Source: Nakamurella panacisegetis
GTDB taxonomy: Bacteria; Actinomycetota; Actinomycetes; Mycobacteriales; Nakamurellaceae
Assembly: GCF_900104535.1 (NCBI RefSeq)
Contig: NZ_LT629710.1
Location: forward strand, 4,809,501-4,873,500
Length of the DNA: 64,000 nt
Reading direction: 5' to 3'
Shown: piece after piece, positions 7,849-15,582 of the stretch
Layout of the letters: the number at the start of each line of letters is the position of its first letter
Position numbering within the stretch: the first letter of the stretch is position 1
The notes under the pieces: model-generated
What the model was told of the DNA's origin: nothing
What the model saw: only the letters and a program-made list of their open reading frames with translations
Database searches by the model: none
Position numbers and translations under genes: made by a program

Positions 7849-8863
7849 AGCTCACTGATGCACGACGCACCAGCGGGCAGGGCAACAATTGGTGCAGGGC
7901 AGGGGCTTTGCCCTCGGTGTCGATCTGGTCAAGGAGGGTCTTCACTGCCCATTGGCCCATCGCATAGTGCGGGAGTGCCATGGTGGTCAGCCCCGGTCGG
8001 AGGCTGGCCGACAGGATGTCCTGGTCGTCGAATCCGACGATCGAGACGTCAGCCGGGACCGATAGTCCGAGTTCGGCGGCTGCCTGATAGGCGCCGAAAG
8101 CCACTCGGTCGTTGTAGCAGAACAGCCCGGTGGGGCGATCCGACCTACTGAGCACAGCATGTGCGGATTCGAACCCACCCCGAGATTCTCCGGACCCGGC
8201 CTGCACGAGCGCAGGGTCGAAAGCGATTCCGTAGACCTCAAGCGCCTGCCGGTACCCGATGAGCCGCGCACGGGTTGCCGGTACGTCAGCGGAATCCGTC
8301 AGGAATCCGATCCGACGATGACCGTGAGACAACAGTTCCTCGACCGCGGCCCTGGCCCCACCGACTTCATCCGGGACGACGGAGCTGAACTCACCGCTCT
8401 CGGTGCGGGCATCCAGCAAAACCGCTTTGGTGCCGCGCAAGCGGCTCGGCGGCGTCAGGACACGATGAAACATCGAGGCGTAGATGATGCCGTCCACCTG
8501 GCGATCGATCAATGCCCTGACCTCGACATCCTCGAGGTCGGTATTGCCACCCGAGGACAGCAACAACAGTAACGACCCGGCCTCCGCCGCGGCGTCCTGT
8601 GCGCCGAGGATCATCTGACCCGCGAAGGGCGTGGTGGCCACATAGTCAGAAACGAACCCGATCGTGTGGGTCCGTTGACTACGCAAACCCTGCGCGAGGA
8701 GGTTCGGCCGATACCCCAACTGATCAGCGACTTCGCGAATACGCTGCCTGGTGCTCTCCGCGATCCGCTTACCCGGGACCTCGTTGAGCACATGCGACAC
8801 GGTCGTGACAGAGAAGCCGGCACCGTCCGCCACATCGCGGATACCCATCGGCCTGGCCTGCAT
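7832..8863 (-). CDS. LacI-family transcriptional regulator
   Basis: This 343-residue protein is a sugar-responsive DNA-binding repressor. ATG 8863 was chosen because GGCGGAG precedes it and because the helix-turn-helix (IRDVADGAGFSVTTVSHVLN, residues 8-27) then sits at the N terminus, as in the family; the open frame extends about 100 codons further upstream without family support. The hinge helix region ends near YRPN. Residues 60-343 are the periplasmic-binding-protein-like effector domain (TIGFVSDYV, later SIVGFDDQDILSASLRPGLTT shortened here to its core SIVGFDDQD). It sits directly upstream of the CUT1 operon and most likely controls it in response to a fructose-containing sugar. Confidence 0.92.
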   Translation of the reverse strand: MQARPMGIRDVADGAGFSVTTVSHVLNEVPGKRIAESTRQRIREVADQLGYRPNLLAQGLRSQRTHTIGFVSDYVATTPFAGQMILGAQDAAAEAGSLLLLLSSGGNTDLEDVEVRALIDRQVDGIIYASMFHRVLTPPSRLRGTKAVLLDARTESGEFSSVVPDEVGGARAAVEELLSHGHRRIGFLTDSADVPATRARLIGYRQALEVYGIAFDPALVQAGSGESRGGFESAHAVLSRSDRPTGLFCYNDRVAFGAYQAAAELGLSVPADVSIVGFDDQDILSASLRPGLTTMALPHYAMGQWAVKTLLDQIDTEGKAPALHQLLPCPLVRRASVSSPPRA

Positions 8864-9388
8864 CTTTGCTCCGCCCAATCGGTTTGTCACTGGATTGGGA
8901 CAAGAGTCCTGCATCACACCGCGACTGTCAACAGGTGGCGGGGTATTCACCCATTGAGCCCCCTTCCACCTGGCTCCGGAGGCTCGTGCATCGACACGCG
9001 GGCTCCCAGGGGGACGTTTCCACCTGGGTTGATCGATCCGGCAAGTCGTTTTGGCACGCTCAGTCTGGGCCAGCAAATCCGCCTTCGTCAGCTGCGGCCG
9101 CCAGTTTCGCTTGTCGGCTGACTCCCGGCAGTACGTGTGGCGAAGCTGCACCTCGCTGGCCAACACCGCCGTCCGTACGTCCGGGACTAGGTCGTTCGTT
9201 CCGCACGACTCTCTGGGGCGGCACGCGGGGCAATTGCCGCCGACCGAGCCACCTGCAGTTTGGGGAACGTCGACTGGACAGGGCGGCGTTCAACAGACGG
9301 AGTTGATCTTCCTTCTGCTTCCCCGATCGCAATGTGGGCACCAGAGGGAAGAGTGTCTAGATTGAACGGCCTGATCGGTGCTCTGACG
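8864..9388. other. 525-bp gap between the lacI-type gene and tRNA-Met
   Basis: This stretch carries the upstream region of the regulator gene. Open frames exist on both strands but none has a ribosome site, a family pattern or a start supported by context. I see no convincing promoter, operator, repeat or RNA gene in it. Confidence 0.5.
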
Positions 9389-9463
9389 TGGGGCGAGTCG
9401 GGCTCGAACCGACGACCTGACGGATTATGAGTCCGCTGCTCTGACCAACTGAGCTACCGCCCC
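9389..9463 (-). tRNA. tRNA-Met (anticodon CAT)
   Basis: The complement strand folds as a full cloverleaf of 75 bases. The acceptor arm is GGGGCGG with TCGCCCC (last pair a wobble), the D arm is GCTC...GAGC, the anticodon stem GCGGA/TCCGT encloses CTCATAA with anticodon CAT, and the T arm holds GTTCGAG. The 3' CCA is not encoded. CAT can mean elongator Met, initiator Met or lysidine-modified Ile. The paired G1-C72 excludes a typical initiator, and the body looks like elongator Met; Ile2 is a less likely alternative. Confidence 0.88.
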
Positions 9464-9552
9464 GGCGAGAACCCTACCGGGAGTCGAGCCCGGATCCGGA
9501 ATCCGACCGAGCGTGCGAGCCGTGCCGGATGAGCCTCCGGCCTGATGGACTA

Positions 9553-10206
9553 TCAGGCCCGATGGTCGCCCGGCCCGGTCGACAATCCCAGTACGGAGGC
9601 GGGCACGGGAACCCCCGGCCGGAGGTCGGGCGACGCCACCGGTTCGCCGTATCGCGGCGACAACGGCACCACACCGGCCCAGGCGTCACCCGCCATGTCG
9701 ACGGCGCTGTCCTCGGGCCACCCGTCGGTCACCTTCAAGGACCACTTCTCGATCGGCAGTGCCAGCACCAGGGTGGAGGCCATCTCTTTTGCGGTGGAGG
9801 CGCGCACCTCGGCCAGGCGGCCCGGGATGAGAGCGTCGGTCAGAACGTCCAGTGCTCGGCGCTTGGCCGCAGTCTCGGCGATCACGGTGCAGCGGCCGAA
9901 GAGCACCGCACTTCGGTAGTTCATGCCCGATTCGAACGCGGTCCGGGCGACCTGCAGCCCGTCGAGAGCCGTGACGGCCAGGGACGTCTCGACGCCCGAG
10001 GCCAGCGTCCGCAGCCACGGGGAACCCGTCGAACCATGGGCCAGGACCACGTCCCGATCGCGAGCCACCGCGATCGGCAACACGACCGGGTACTCACCGA
10101 CGATCAAGGCGAAGTGGCCGAGGTGGACCTCGTCGAGCAGCACGTCCAGCGCGGCTCGATCGGTCACGGCCTTGTGCTTCATCCGGGTCAGTTCGACGCT
10201 GCTCAC
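9553..10206 (-). CDS. Pyridoxamine 5'-phosphate oxidase-family (FMN-binding split barrel) protein
   Basis: This 217-residue protein resembles the actinobacterial PNPOx-like split-barrel family, which binds FMN or F420 and often has unknown substrates. GTG 10206 is chosen because GGGGAG lies 8 bases before it; the open frame extends 85 codons further upstream without support. Visible family features are an N-terminal helix (RAALDVLLDEVHLGHFAL) and the strand GMNYRSAVLFGRCTVI. It lies between two tRNA genes, transcribed away from tRNA-Asn, and appears to be a single-gene unit. The substrate cannot be deduced. Confidence 0.75.
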   Translation of the reverse strand: MSSVELTRMKHKAVTDRAALDVLLDEVHLGHFALIVGEYPVVLPIAVARDRDVVLAHGSTGSPWLRTLASGVETSLAVTALDGLQVARTAFESGMNYRSAVLFGRCTVIAETAAKRRALDVLTDALIPGRLAEVRASTAKEMASTLVLALPIEKWSLKVTDGWPEDSAVDMAGDAWAGVVPLSPRYGEPVASPDLRPGVPVPASVLGLSTGPGDHRA

Positions 10207-10445
10207 CGTGTGATTCTCCCCGGAACCCACTCGAGGCGACGACACCGCGGGTCCAGCCCGCCCTGCGCCACTGTTCGCCCGGCGCGGCCACGACCGTCGG
10301 GCACCCGACGCGGGTGCCTGCGCCCAAGACCGGTTGACCGGATTTTCTGCGGGCGCCAGTGCCCTCAAAAGGGCAAACGAAGCGAGTCGGCCCGGACGGC
10401 CTCCGATAGCGGTCCGACAGGTTCGAACCACCCCGTTCGGTGGGC

Positions 10446-10451
10446 TATTCT
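10446..10451 (+). promoter_or_regulatory. -10 box of tRNA-Asn
   Basis: TATTCT lies 34 bp before the tRNA. The surrounding GGCTATTCTTG is identical to that at the rpmB promoter in this window, which supports a shared housekeeping-type promoter. A clear -35 box is not seen. Confidence 0.5.
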
Positions 10452-10484
10452 TGTCCAGCACGCGCTGCTCGCAGGGCGTGCTGG

Positions 10485-10557
<73 letters not shown>

Positions 10558-10568
10558 CGTCATTGCAG

Positions 10569-10611
10569 GTCAGAGGCGGTCCCGGACGTGAGTCCGCGGG
10601 CCGCCTCTGAC
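10569..10611 (+). terminator. Terminator of tRNA-Asn
   Basis: GTCAGAGGCGG (10569-10579) and its exact complement (10601-10611) form an 11-bp stem with a GC-rich loop, followed by GTTT. It lies 11 bases after the tRNA. Confidence 0.75.
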
Positions 10612-10615
10612 GTTT

Positions 10616-10627
10616 GCGGTTAACCGC
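10616..10627. repeat. 12-bp perfect palindrome
   Basis: GCGGTTAACCGC is fully symmetric and lies just after the tRNA-Asn terminator in a convergent gap. It may be an operator-like site or chance; no function is assigned. Confidence 0.4.
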
Positions 10628-10788
10628 CCTTCGGCCGGGAACGTGTCGGCCGATCGACCCGATCACGTCGGGAACACCGCTTCCACTCGGGGCCGCTCGG
10701 GGTTGTCGAGCGCGGCGACCTGGCTTGCCGAACGCCCGGAGTGGGTCAAGCGGTCAACGTGTACTTCGTGCCGCGACCTGATCGACCC

Positions 10789-11376
10789 TCATCGCTGGTG
10801 AGTCCCCGTGATCCGCCCGCGGGCGACCACCGAGGCCTTGATCGCGGCCAGGAGCTTGCGGGGTCGGGCCTTGAGCAGGCCATCGGCATCGGGGCCGTCG
10901 ATCAGACGGTCGGCCAGTGCGTAGATCTCGAAGACGTAGCGGTGTGGGCCGTGGCCTTTGAGCGGTTCGGGTCCGCGGTAGCCGCGACCGAGAGTGGAGC
11001 GCAGCAGGGTGACTCCGGGCGCGGGATGGTCCTTGTCGAGGGCGCCGCTGGGGAGTTCGTTCGGTGTCGAAAGGCCGGCTGGGTCGATGATCGCCATGCA
11101 GTGGACAGGTGGCTTCGAAACCGCTGGGGCGTCGAGGTCCTCGACCACCAGCAGCAGTTCGGTGGTGCCGGCCGGGGGCGGGCTCCACCGCAGGTGAGGG
11201 GAAACGTTGCCACCGCCGACCCGTTTGCCGGCGTACCGCGAATCCAGCGGGCTGCCGTGGGAGAAATCGGCGCTGGTGATCTCGATGGTGTCCACCGCCG
11301 TGAGATGCGGTTGGTTCCATGTGTGCTCTCGTTCGTGGGGGCGTTGGTTGCGCAGGAGCGTGCCGAGCAGTGTCAT
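10789..11376 (-). CDS. YbhB/YbcL family (PEBP, Raf-kinase-inhibitor-like) protein
   Basis: This 195-residue cytoplasmic protein belongs to the phosphatidylethanolamine-binding-protein family. The anion-pocket motifs are visible: VVEDLDAPA (family DPDxP) followed by VHCMAIIDP, and GHGPHRYVFEIYAL (family GxHR). The start overlaps the MarR-type gene stop by four bases (ATGA), so it is translationally coupled to its likely regulator. Bacterial members have no settled biochemical role; ligand binding is presumed. The coupling suggests that the regulator's ligand is relevant to this protein's task. Confidence 0.88.
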   Translation of the reverse strand: MTLLGTLLRNQRPHEREHTWNQPHLTAVDTIEITSADFSHGSPLDSRYAGKRVGGGNVSPHLRWSPPPAGTTELLLVVEDLDAPAVSKPPVHCMAIIDPAGLSTPNELPSGALDKDHPAPGVTLLRSTLGRGYRGPEPLKGHGPHRYVFEIYALADRLIDGPDADGLLKARPRKLLAAIKASVVARGRITGTHQR

Positions 11377-11975
11377 GAGGGTCCTTGTCCCGGGCGTGAG
11401 TTGCGTCCGTGGGCGGGTGCGGGGGGTGCCGTGTGGGTGGGGTTCTCTGGTGGTGAGTTCAAGGCGCCGACGATGCGGGCGAGCATCGCGAGGTCGAGTG
11501 GCGCGAGTGCGGCCAGGGTCGGGGGCGGTTCGGTGAGAATCCGTCTCGCCGCCGCGGCGACCTGAAGTCCGGTATCGGTCAGCTGGACGAGTTTGCGGCG
11601 GTTGTCGTCGGGGTGTGGCCCTCGGGTGACGAGTCCGCGACGTTGGAGCTGGTCCACGGCGACGGTGGCGGCGGGCGGGTCGACCTGTGCGGTCTCGGCG
11701 ATCTCGCGCAGCGTCATCGGTCCCTGGGCCAGCTTGATCAGTGCCTCGGCCTTCCCGAGGCCGAGGTCCAGCTCGAGCCGCAGTGCCCGGCGCCGGTCCT
11801 GTCCGGCCACGAAGGCCTGGAGGTCCGCCCAGATCTGGGTCGCCCCGGCCGGCTCCGGCGCAGCTTCCGGGTGGCCGGCGTCTTCGGGATTCACGCGATC
11901 GTCTCCGTCGGTTGGTTGCTCGATCGTTGCGCCCGATCGGCCCGTGGGCCCGAGAGCGTCAACCGAAGAAGTCAT
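11373..11975 (-). CDS. MarR-family transcriptional regulator
   Basis: This 200-residue protein has a winged helix at about 80-150: MTLREIAETAQVDPPAATVA as helix-turn-helix, then VDQLQRRGLVTRGPHPDDNR as recognition helix and wing with the family's D-x-R signature. The N terminus (about 45 residues) is a disordered, acidic extension and the C terminus is Pro-rich. ATG 11975 is chosen because a -10 box TATAAC lies exactly 6 bases before it, which fits a leaderless mRNA; there is no ribosome site. A perfect 22-bp operator covers that -10 box, so the gene is probably autorepressed. It is coupled to the PEBP gene by an ATGA overlap. Confidence 0.9.
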   Translation of the reverse strand: MTSSVDALGPTGRSGATIEQPTDGDDRVNPEDAGHPEAAPEPAGATQIWADLQAFVAGQDRRRALRLELDLGLGKAEALIKLAQGPMTLREIAETAQVDPPAATVAVDQLQRRGLVTRGPHPDDNRRKLVQLTDTGLQVAAAARRILTEPPPTLAALAPLDLAMLARIVGALNSPPENPTHTAPPAPAHGRNSRPGQGPS

Positions 11976-12009
11976 ATGGTTGTTATAGCACAACCATTGT
12001 GTGTGTCAG
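11976..12009 (-). promoter_or_regulatory. MarR operator overlapping a leaderless promoter
   Basis: ATGGTTGT (11976-11983) and ACAACCAT (11990-11997) are perfect 8-bp arms around a 6-base centre. On the minus strand the same DNA holds -35 CTGACA (12009-12004), a 16-bp spacer and -10 TATAAC (11987-11982), with the start codon 6 bases later. A protein bound here would block polymerase directly. Confidence 0.8.
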
Positions 12010-12232
12010 CGGCCGAATCCGGCCGACCGACTGTCCGGGGCGCCTACCGGTACCGCGCGCTCGGAGCGCCCGATCTCGGGGCCGCCTCGCCACGCCCTCG
12101 TCCTGACCGGTCCAGCGTGGCCGATATATGGACCGCGACCGGCTCGGCCGCCGCAGCGGCTATCGTCTATGAGCAACGCCGAGCCGGTGGACCGCTCCGA
12201 CTGAGGTGTGAACGATCGAGGGAGTTCACCTG

Positions 12233-12406
12233 ATGTTCCGATTCCTGGCCGGCGTCGGCCTGGGCTACGTTCTGGGCTCACGGGCCGGCCGCGAGCGCTA
12301 CGAACAGATCAAACGTTGGACGACCCGCGCCGTCGACCACCCCGCAGTGCAGGGTGCGGCCGGATTCGTGCAGGCCAAGGTGTCCGAGAAACTGCACCTG
12401 TCCTGA
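12233..12406 (+). CDS. Small YtxH-like protein
   Basis: A 57-residue protein preceded by GAGGGAG 8 bases before ATG 12233. It begins MFRFLAGVGLGYVLGSRAGR, a short hydrophobic glycine-zipper segment followed by an amphipathic basic helix (RERYEQIKRW), the pattern of actinobacterial YtxH-like membrane-associated proteins. Function is unknown. It is convergent with the DUF1707 gene, 4 bases away. The ribosome site and coding pattern make it credible despite its small size. Confidence 0.72.
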   Translation: MFRFLAGVGLGYVLGSRAGRERYEQIKRWTTRAVDHPAVQGAAGFVQAKVSEKLHLS

Positions 12407-12410
12407 CGTC

Positions 12411-13043
12411 TCAGGGGGCGATGGGCCCGCGGTTGGCTGTGACCTCCACCCCGCCCATGACGGCCACGCCCTTGATCCGCAGGCTCGGCGTCCCCGGCCC
12501 GTAGCTCTGCCTGACCTTGTCCTCGAACGCGCCCATGATGCCGACCCCCTCCACGATCACGGTCAGGCCCGCGGGCACCACGATCTGCACGCTGCCCATG
12601 ACGGCCGTCACGTTCATGACGGTCGCTCGGCCCGACAACGTCGCCTCGGAGAAATCGAGCTCGACGCCGCCCATGACGGCCACCACGTTGATGTGCGCCG
12701 GGGCGGTCCACGGCCCCCTGCGCTCCACCCCTGACATGATCGCGACCAGCTTTCCCCGTGGCACCCCGCCGGCCATGGACAGTGCCGACTCAGGTGGCGT
12801 CACGGGTGCGCTCACCGGCTTGACGAACGACAGGTGCGCACCCGGCAGATCGCTGGTCACCGGCACCAGGTCGGCGAGAGTCTTTGCCGCATAGACGGAA
12901 TCGAGGCGGGTCTCGAGTTCGGCCATCGAGATCCGGCCCTCGGACATCGCCGTCTGCAGCAGCTGCGCGGCGCGTTCCCGGTCTTCGTTCGAGGCTCGCA
13001 TCGGCGGTGGGGCGGGGACGGGCGTCGGTTCTTCGTCGGTCAC
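12411..13043 (-). CDS. DUF1707 and LiaF-like (DUF2154) domain protein
   Basis: This 210-residue protein has an N-terminal DUF1707 domain (RASNEDRERAAQLL to about residue 66) and a C-terminal LiaF-like beta-repeat region. The latter shows five strands of one pattern: VAIMSGVERRG, VVAVMGGVELDFS, VTAVMGSVQIVVP, VGIMGAFEDK and VAVMGGVEVT. There is no membrane segment here, so it may dock to a membrane partner. LiaF-type domains are known in cell-envelope stress signalling; a role in that is inference. The GTG start at 13043 has TACGAT 7 bases before it and no ribosome site, consistent with its own leaderless promoter even though dnaG and an unknown gene lie just upstream. Confidence 0.82.
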   Translation of the reverse strand: MTDEEPTPVPAPPPMRASNEDRERAAQLLQTAMSEGRISMAELETRLDSVYAAKTLADLVPVTSDLPGAHLSFVKPVSAPVTPPESALSMAGGVPRGKLVAIMSGVERRGPWTAPAHINVVAVMGGVELDFSEATLSGRATVMNVTAVMGSVQIVVPAGLTVIVEGVGIMGAFEDKVRQSYGPGTPSLRIKGVAVMGGVEVTANRGPIAP

Positions 13044-13067
13044 CCTGGAGATCGTAGAGGCCGGTGG

Positions 13068-13607
13068 CTACTCGAGAAGGAACGGCGCCCGGAGTTCTGC
13101 CGTCACGTCGGCCACCGCCTCGAGGAATCCTGGGGCGTGGGCGTCGGCCCCCGGATCGAGCCGGATCTGGGTGGTCAGGCCATCGCGACCGGGCACGCGG
13201 CGCAGCACCACCCAACCACCGGCCCGCGGCCAGGGCAGATGTCGACTCGCGGCCACCGAGCGCCGGACCCTGGTGTGCACGACGTCGGTCAACCGGTTGG
13301 TCCCGGCCAGCTCGAAGGACCGGACGGGCTGATCGAGGAGCACCGCCGTCCCGTCCGGCGTCATCTCCACCTGCGCCGCAACCACCACGGTCAGGGTCAG
13401 ATCGGTCAACCGGGCCTTGGAGATCAGCTCCCAGTTCCACCGGGCCACCTCTTCGCCGACCACCCACAGGCCGAACCGGCTGACCGCCAGCGACCGGCCG
13501 TCGGCCAGCGGGGCCACCAGCTGGACGTCCTCCCCCGGGTCGATCGCGGCCACCAGGGACGGCGGCAGCGGCGGACGGCGGAGCGCGAAGGGCCACCTCG
13601 GCGCCAT
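13068..13607 (-). CDS. Conserved-looking protein of unknown function
   Basis: This 179-residue protein begins 3 bases after the dnaG stop and so should share the dnaG transcript. It has no signal peptide or membrane segment. The sequence is Arg/Pro-rich at the N terminus, then a run of beta-strand-like segments (SLAVSRFGLWVVGEEVARWN, LTDLTLTVVVAAQVEMT) with many Trp residues, which would suit a small beta-barrel or PH-like fold. I do not recognise a family and assign no function. Codon use matches its neighbours. Confidence 0.75.
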   Translation of the reverse strand: MAPRWPFALRRPPLPPSLVAAIDPGEDVQLVAPLADGRSLAVSRFGLWVVGEEVARWNWELISKARLTDLTLTVVVAAQVEMTPDGTAVLLDQPVRSFELAGTNRLTDVVHTRVRRSVAASRHLPWPRAGGWVVLRRVPGRDGLTTQIRLDPGADAHAPGFLEAVADVTAELRAPFLLE

Positions 13608-13610
13608 CGG

Positions 13611-15515
13611 TCAGGCTCCCCGGGCGCGTTCGGACAGCGCCCGGCGGTACTTGGCCATCTCGGCCAGGTCGGCGTTGAGTTGCCCGGCCCGTTGGCTGTC
13701 GCCGCTGGCCTCGGCCCGCTGCAGTTCCGACCGAAGGGCCGCCTCGTTGATCTTCGCCACGCGAAGCTGAAGGTCGGCCAGAATGGCTCCGGCGTAACGC
13801 GTCTCGTCGTCGGACTTGGTGCGCAGGGGCTCGATGGCCAGCTCCGTGATCAAGGAGCGCAGCATCCCGGGAGCCAGGTGCTCGCCGATCGAGGTGACCC
13901 AGGCGGTCGCCCCCGCGGTGGTGGCCGCGGCCGGGCCGCCGGCCGCCTGCACAGCCAGGTGGAGGGCCCGGTAGGCCGGATCGGTGAACGCCGCCTCGTC
14001 GACCTGGCTGTAGTCACCGGCCAGCAGAAGCGGTTGCTGCAGGACGAGTTTCAGCGCTTCCCGCTCGGAGAAGGTACGGCTGTCCCGCGGGCTGGGCCGG
14101 GCCACCACCGGCTGGCCCGGGGTGTCCGGCTGATCCGTCGCCCGGCGCGCCCGACGATCGGCGATGTTCGCCGCCTTCGCCTCGGCTGCCGCGTGCTGTC
14201 GCACCCGGGAGCCGATGGTCTGCAGGTCGGCGCCGAGCCATCCGGCCAGCTGCAGGGCATAGCCGTCACGCGTGTCCGGTTCCTTGATCCGGGCGACCAT
14301 CGGGATGGTCGCAGCCGCCGCGGCCACCCGACCCTCGACGGTATCGAGGTCGAAGCCGGCCAGCATCGACTTGATCGCGAAGGCGAACAACGGCTGACGG
14401 GCGGCGACCAGCTCACGGACCGCTCCATCGCCGTGCGCCTGCCGGAGTTCGCACGGGTCCATCCCGTCCGGGGCCACGGCGATGAACGTGTTGGACGCGA
14501 ACCGTTGATCGGAGTCGTAGGCCTTCAACGCCGCCTTCTGGCCGGCCGAGTCCCCGTCGAAGGTGTAGATGACCTGTCCCCGGATCACCTCGTTGTCCAG
14601 CAGGTAGCGGCGCAGCACGCTGATGTGCTCCTCGCCGAACGCCGTCCCGCAGGACGCGACCGCGGTGGTGACCCCGGCCAGGTGCATGGCCATCACGTCG
14701 GTGTACCCCTCGACGACCACCACCTGACGTTGCCGGGCGATCTCCTTCTTGGCCAGGTCGAGCCCGTAGAGCAGCTGCGATTTCTTGTACAGCGGAGTCT
14801 CGGAGGTGTTGATGTACTTGGCTTCCAGCCGGTCGTCGTCGTACAGGCGGCGGGCGCCGAAACCGACGACGTCCCCGGCGGCGTCGTGGATCGCCCACAG
14901 CAGCCGGCGGTGGAACCGGTCGATCGGGCCGCGCTGCCCGTTGCGGTTGATCAGCCCGGCCTTGTCCAACTCCTCCACCGTGAAGCCCTGGGCGGTGAGG
15001 GCCTTGAACAACTGGTCCCAGCCGGCCGGCGCGTAGCCGCAGCTGAACTGGCGGGCGGCCTCGTCGTCGAATCCGCGCTCGGCCAGGAAGGCCCGGGCCG
15101 GTGCCGCGTCGTCGGTGGCCAACTGCGCGGCGTAGAACGCGGCGGCCGCCTTGTTCGCGGCGATCAATCGCGACCGGCTCCCCCGTTCCACCCGGGTCGA
15201 GGTGCCGCCCTCGATCATCGTCAGGGTGATGCCGACCCGGTCGGCCAGGCGCTGCACCGCCTCGACGAAGTCGAGGTGCTCGATGCCGGCGATGAACGCA
15301 AAGACGTCACCGCCCTGCCCGCAGCCGAAGCAGTGGTAGGTCCCGCGGGTGGGGCTGACCTGGAACGACGGGGTCTTCTCGTCGTGAAAAGGACACAGTC
15401 CCTTCAGGTTCCCGCCGCCGGCGCCCTTCAGTGCGACGTAGTCCCCGACCACACTGTCAATGCGATTGGCGTCGCGGACGCGCTCCTTGTCCGCATCGGA
15501 GATCCTGCCCGCCAC
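13611..15515 (-). CDS. dnaG: DNA primase DnaG
   Basis: This 634-residue enzyme makes RNA primers for DNA replication. The N-terminal zinc-binding domain has Cys41, His44, Cys62 and Cys65 (CPFHDE and HCFGCGQGG). The catalytic TOPRIM core has VVVEGYTD with Glu269 and FDGDSAG with Asp320 and Asp322 for metal binding. The C-terminal part, which docks the DnaB helicase, starts near residue 480. The GTG start at 15515 has TAGACT 7 bases upstream and no ribosome site, fitting a leaderless mRNA. It lies downstream of dgt, a pairing common in actinobacteria. Confidence 0.97.
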   Translation of the reverse strand: MAGRISDADKERVRDANRIDSVVGDYVALKGAGGGNLKGLCPFHDEKTPSFQVSPTRGTYHCFGCGQGGDVFAFIAGIEHLDFVEAVQRLADRVGITLTMIEGGTSTRVERGSRSRLIAANKAAAAFYAAQLATDDAAPARAFLAERGFDDEAARQFSCGYAPAGWDQLFKALTAQGFTVEELDKAGLINRNGQRGPIDRFHRRLLWAIHDAAGDVVGFGARRLYDDDRLEAKYINTSETPLYKKSQLLYGLDLAKKEIARQRQVVVVEGYTDVMAMHLAGVTTAVASCGTAFGEEHISVLRRYLLDNEVIRGQVIYTFDGDSAGQKAALKAYDSDQRFASNTFIAVAPDGMDPCELRQAHGDGAVRELVAARQPLFAFAIKSMLAGFDLDTVEGRVAAAAATIPMVARIKEPDTRDGYALQLAGWLGADLQTIGSRVRQHAAAEAKAANIADRRARRATDQPDTPGQPVVARPSPRDSRTFSEREALKLVLQQPLLLAGDYSQVDEAAFTDPAYRALHLAVQAAGGPAAATTAGATAWVTSIGEHLAPGMLRSLITELAIEPLRTKSDDETRYAGAILADLQLRVAKINEAALRSELQRAEASGDSQRAGQLNADLAEMAKYRRALSERARGA

Positions 15516-15582
15516 GGTGACGAGTCTATGTCGGCCGGCGCCGGCTTCCGCCCGCGTCCCCAGACCTCGCCGACCGCCCTGC

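Noticed and set aside
8864-9166. An N-terminal extension of the LacI-type regulator of about 100 residues
   Set aside because: The helix-turn-helix must lie at the N terminus, and ATG 8863 has a good ribosome site.
12169-12204. An 11-codon open frame before the YtxH-like gene
   Set aside because: It has no ribosome site and such short frames are expected by chance.
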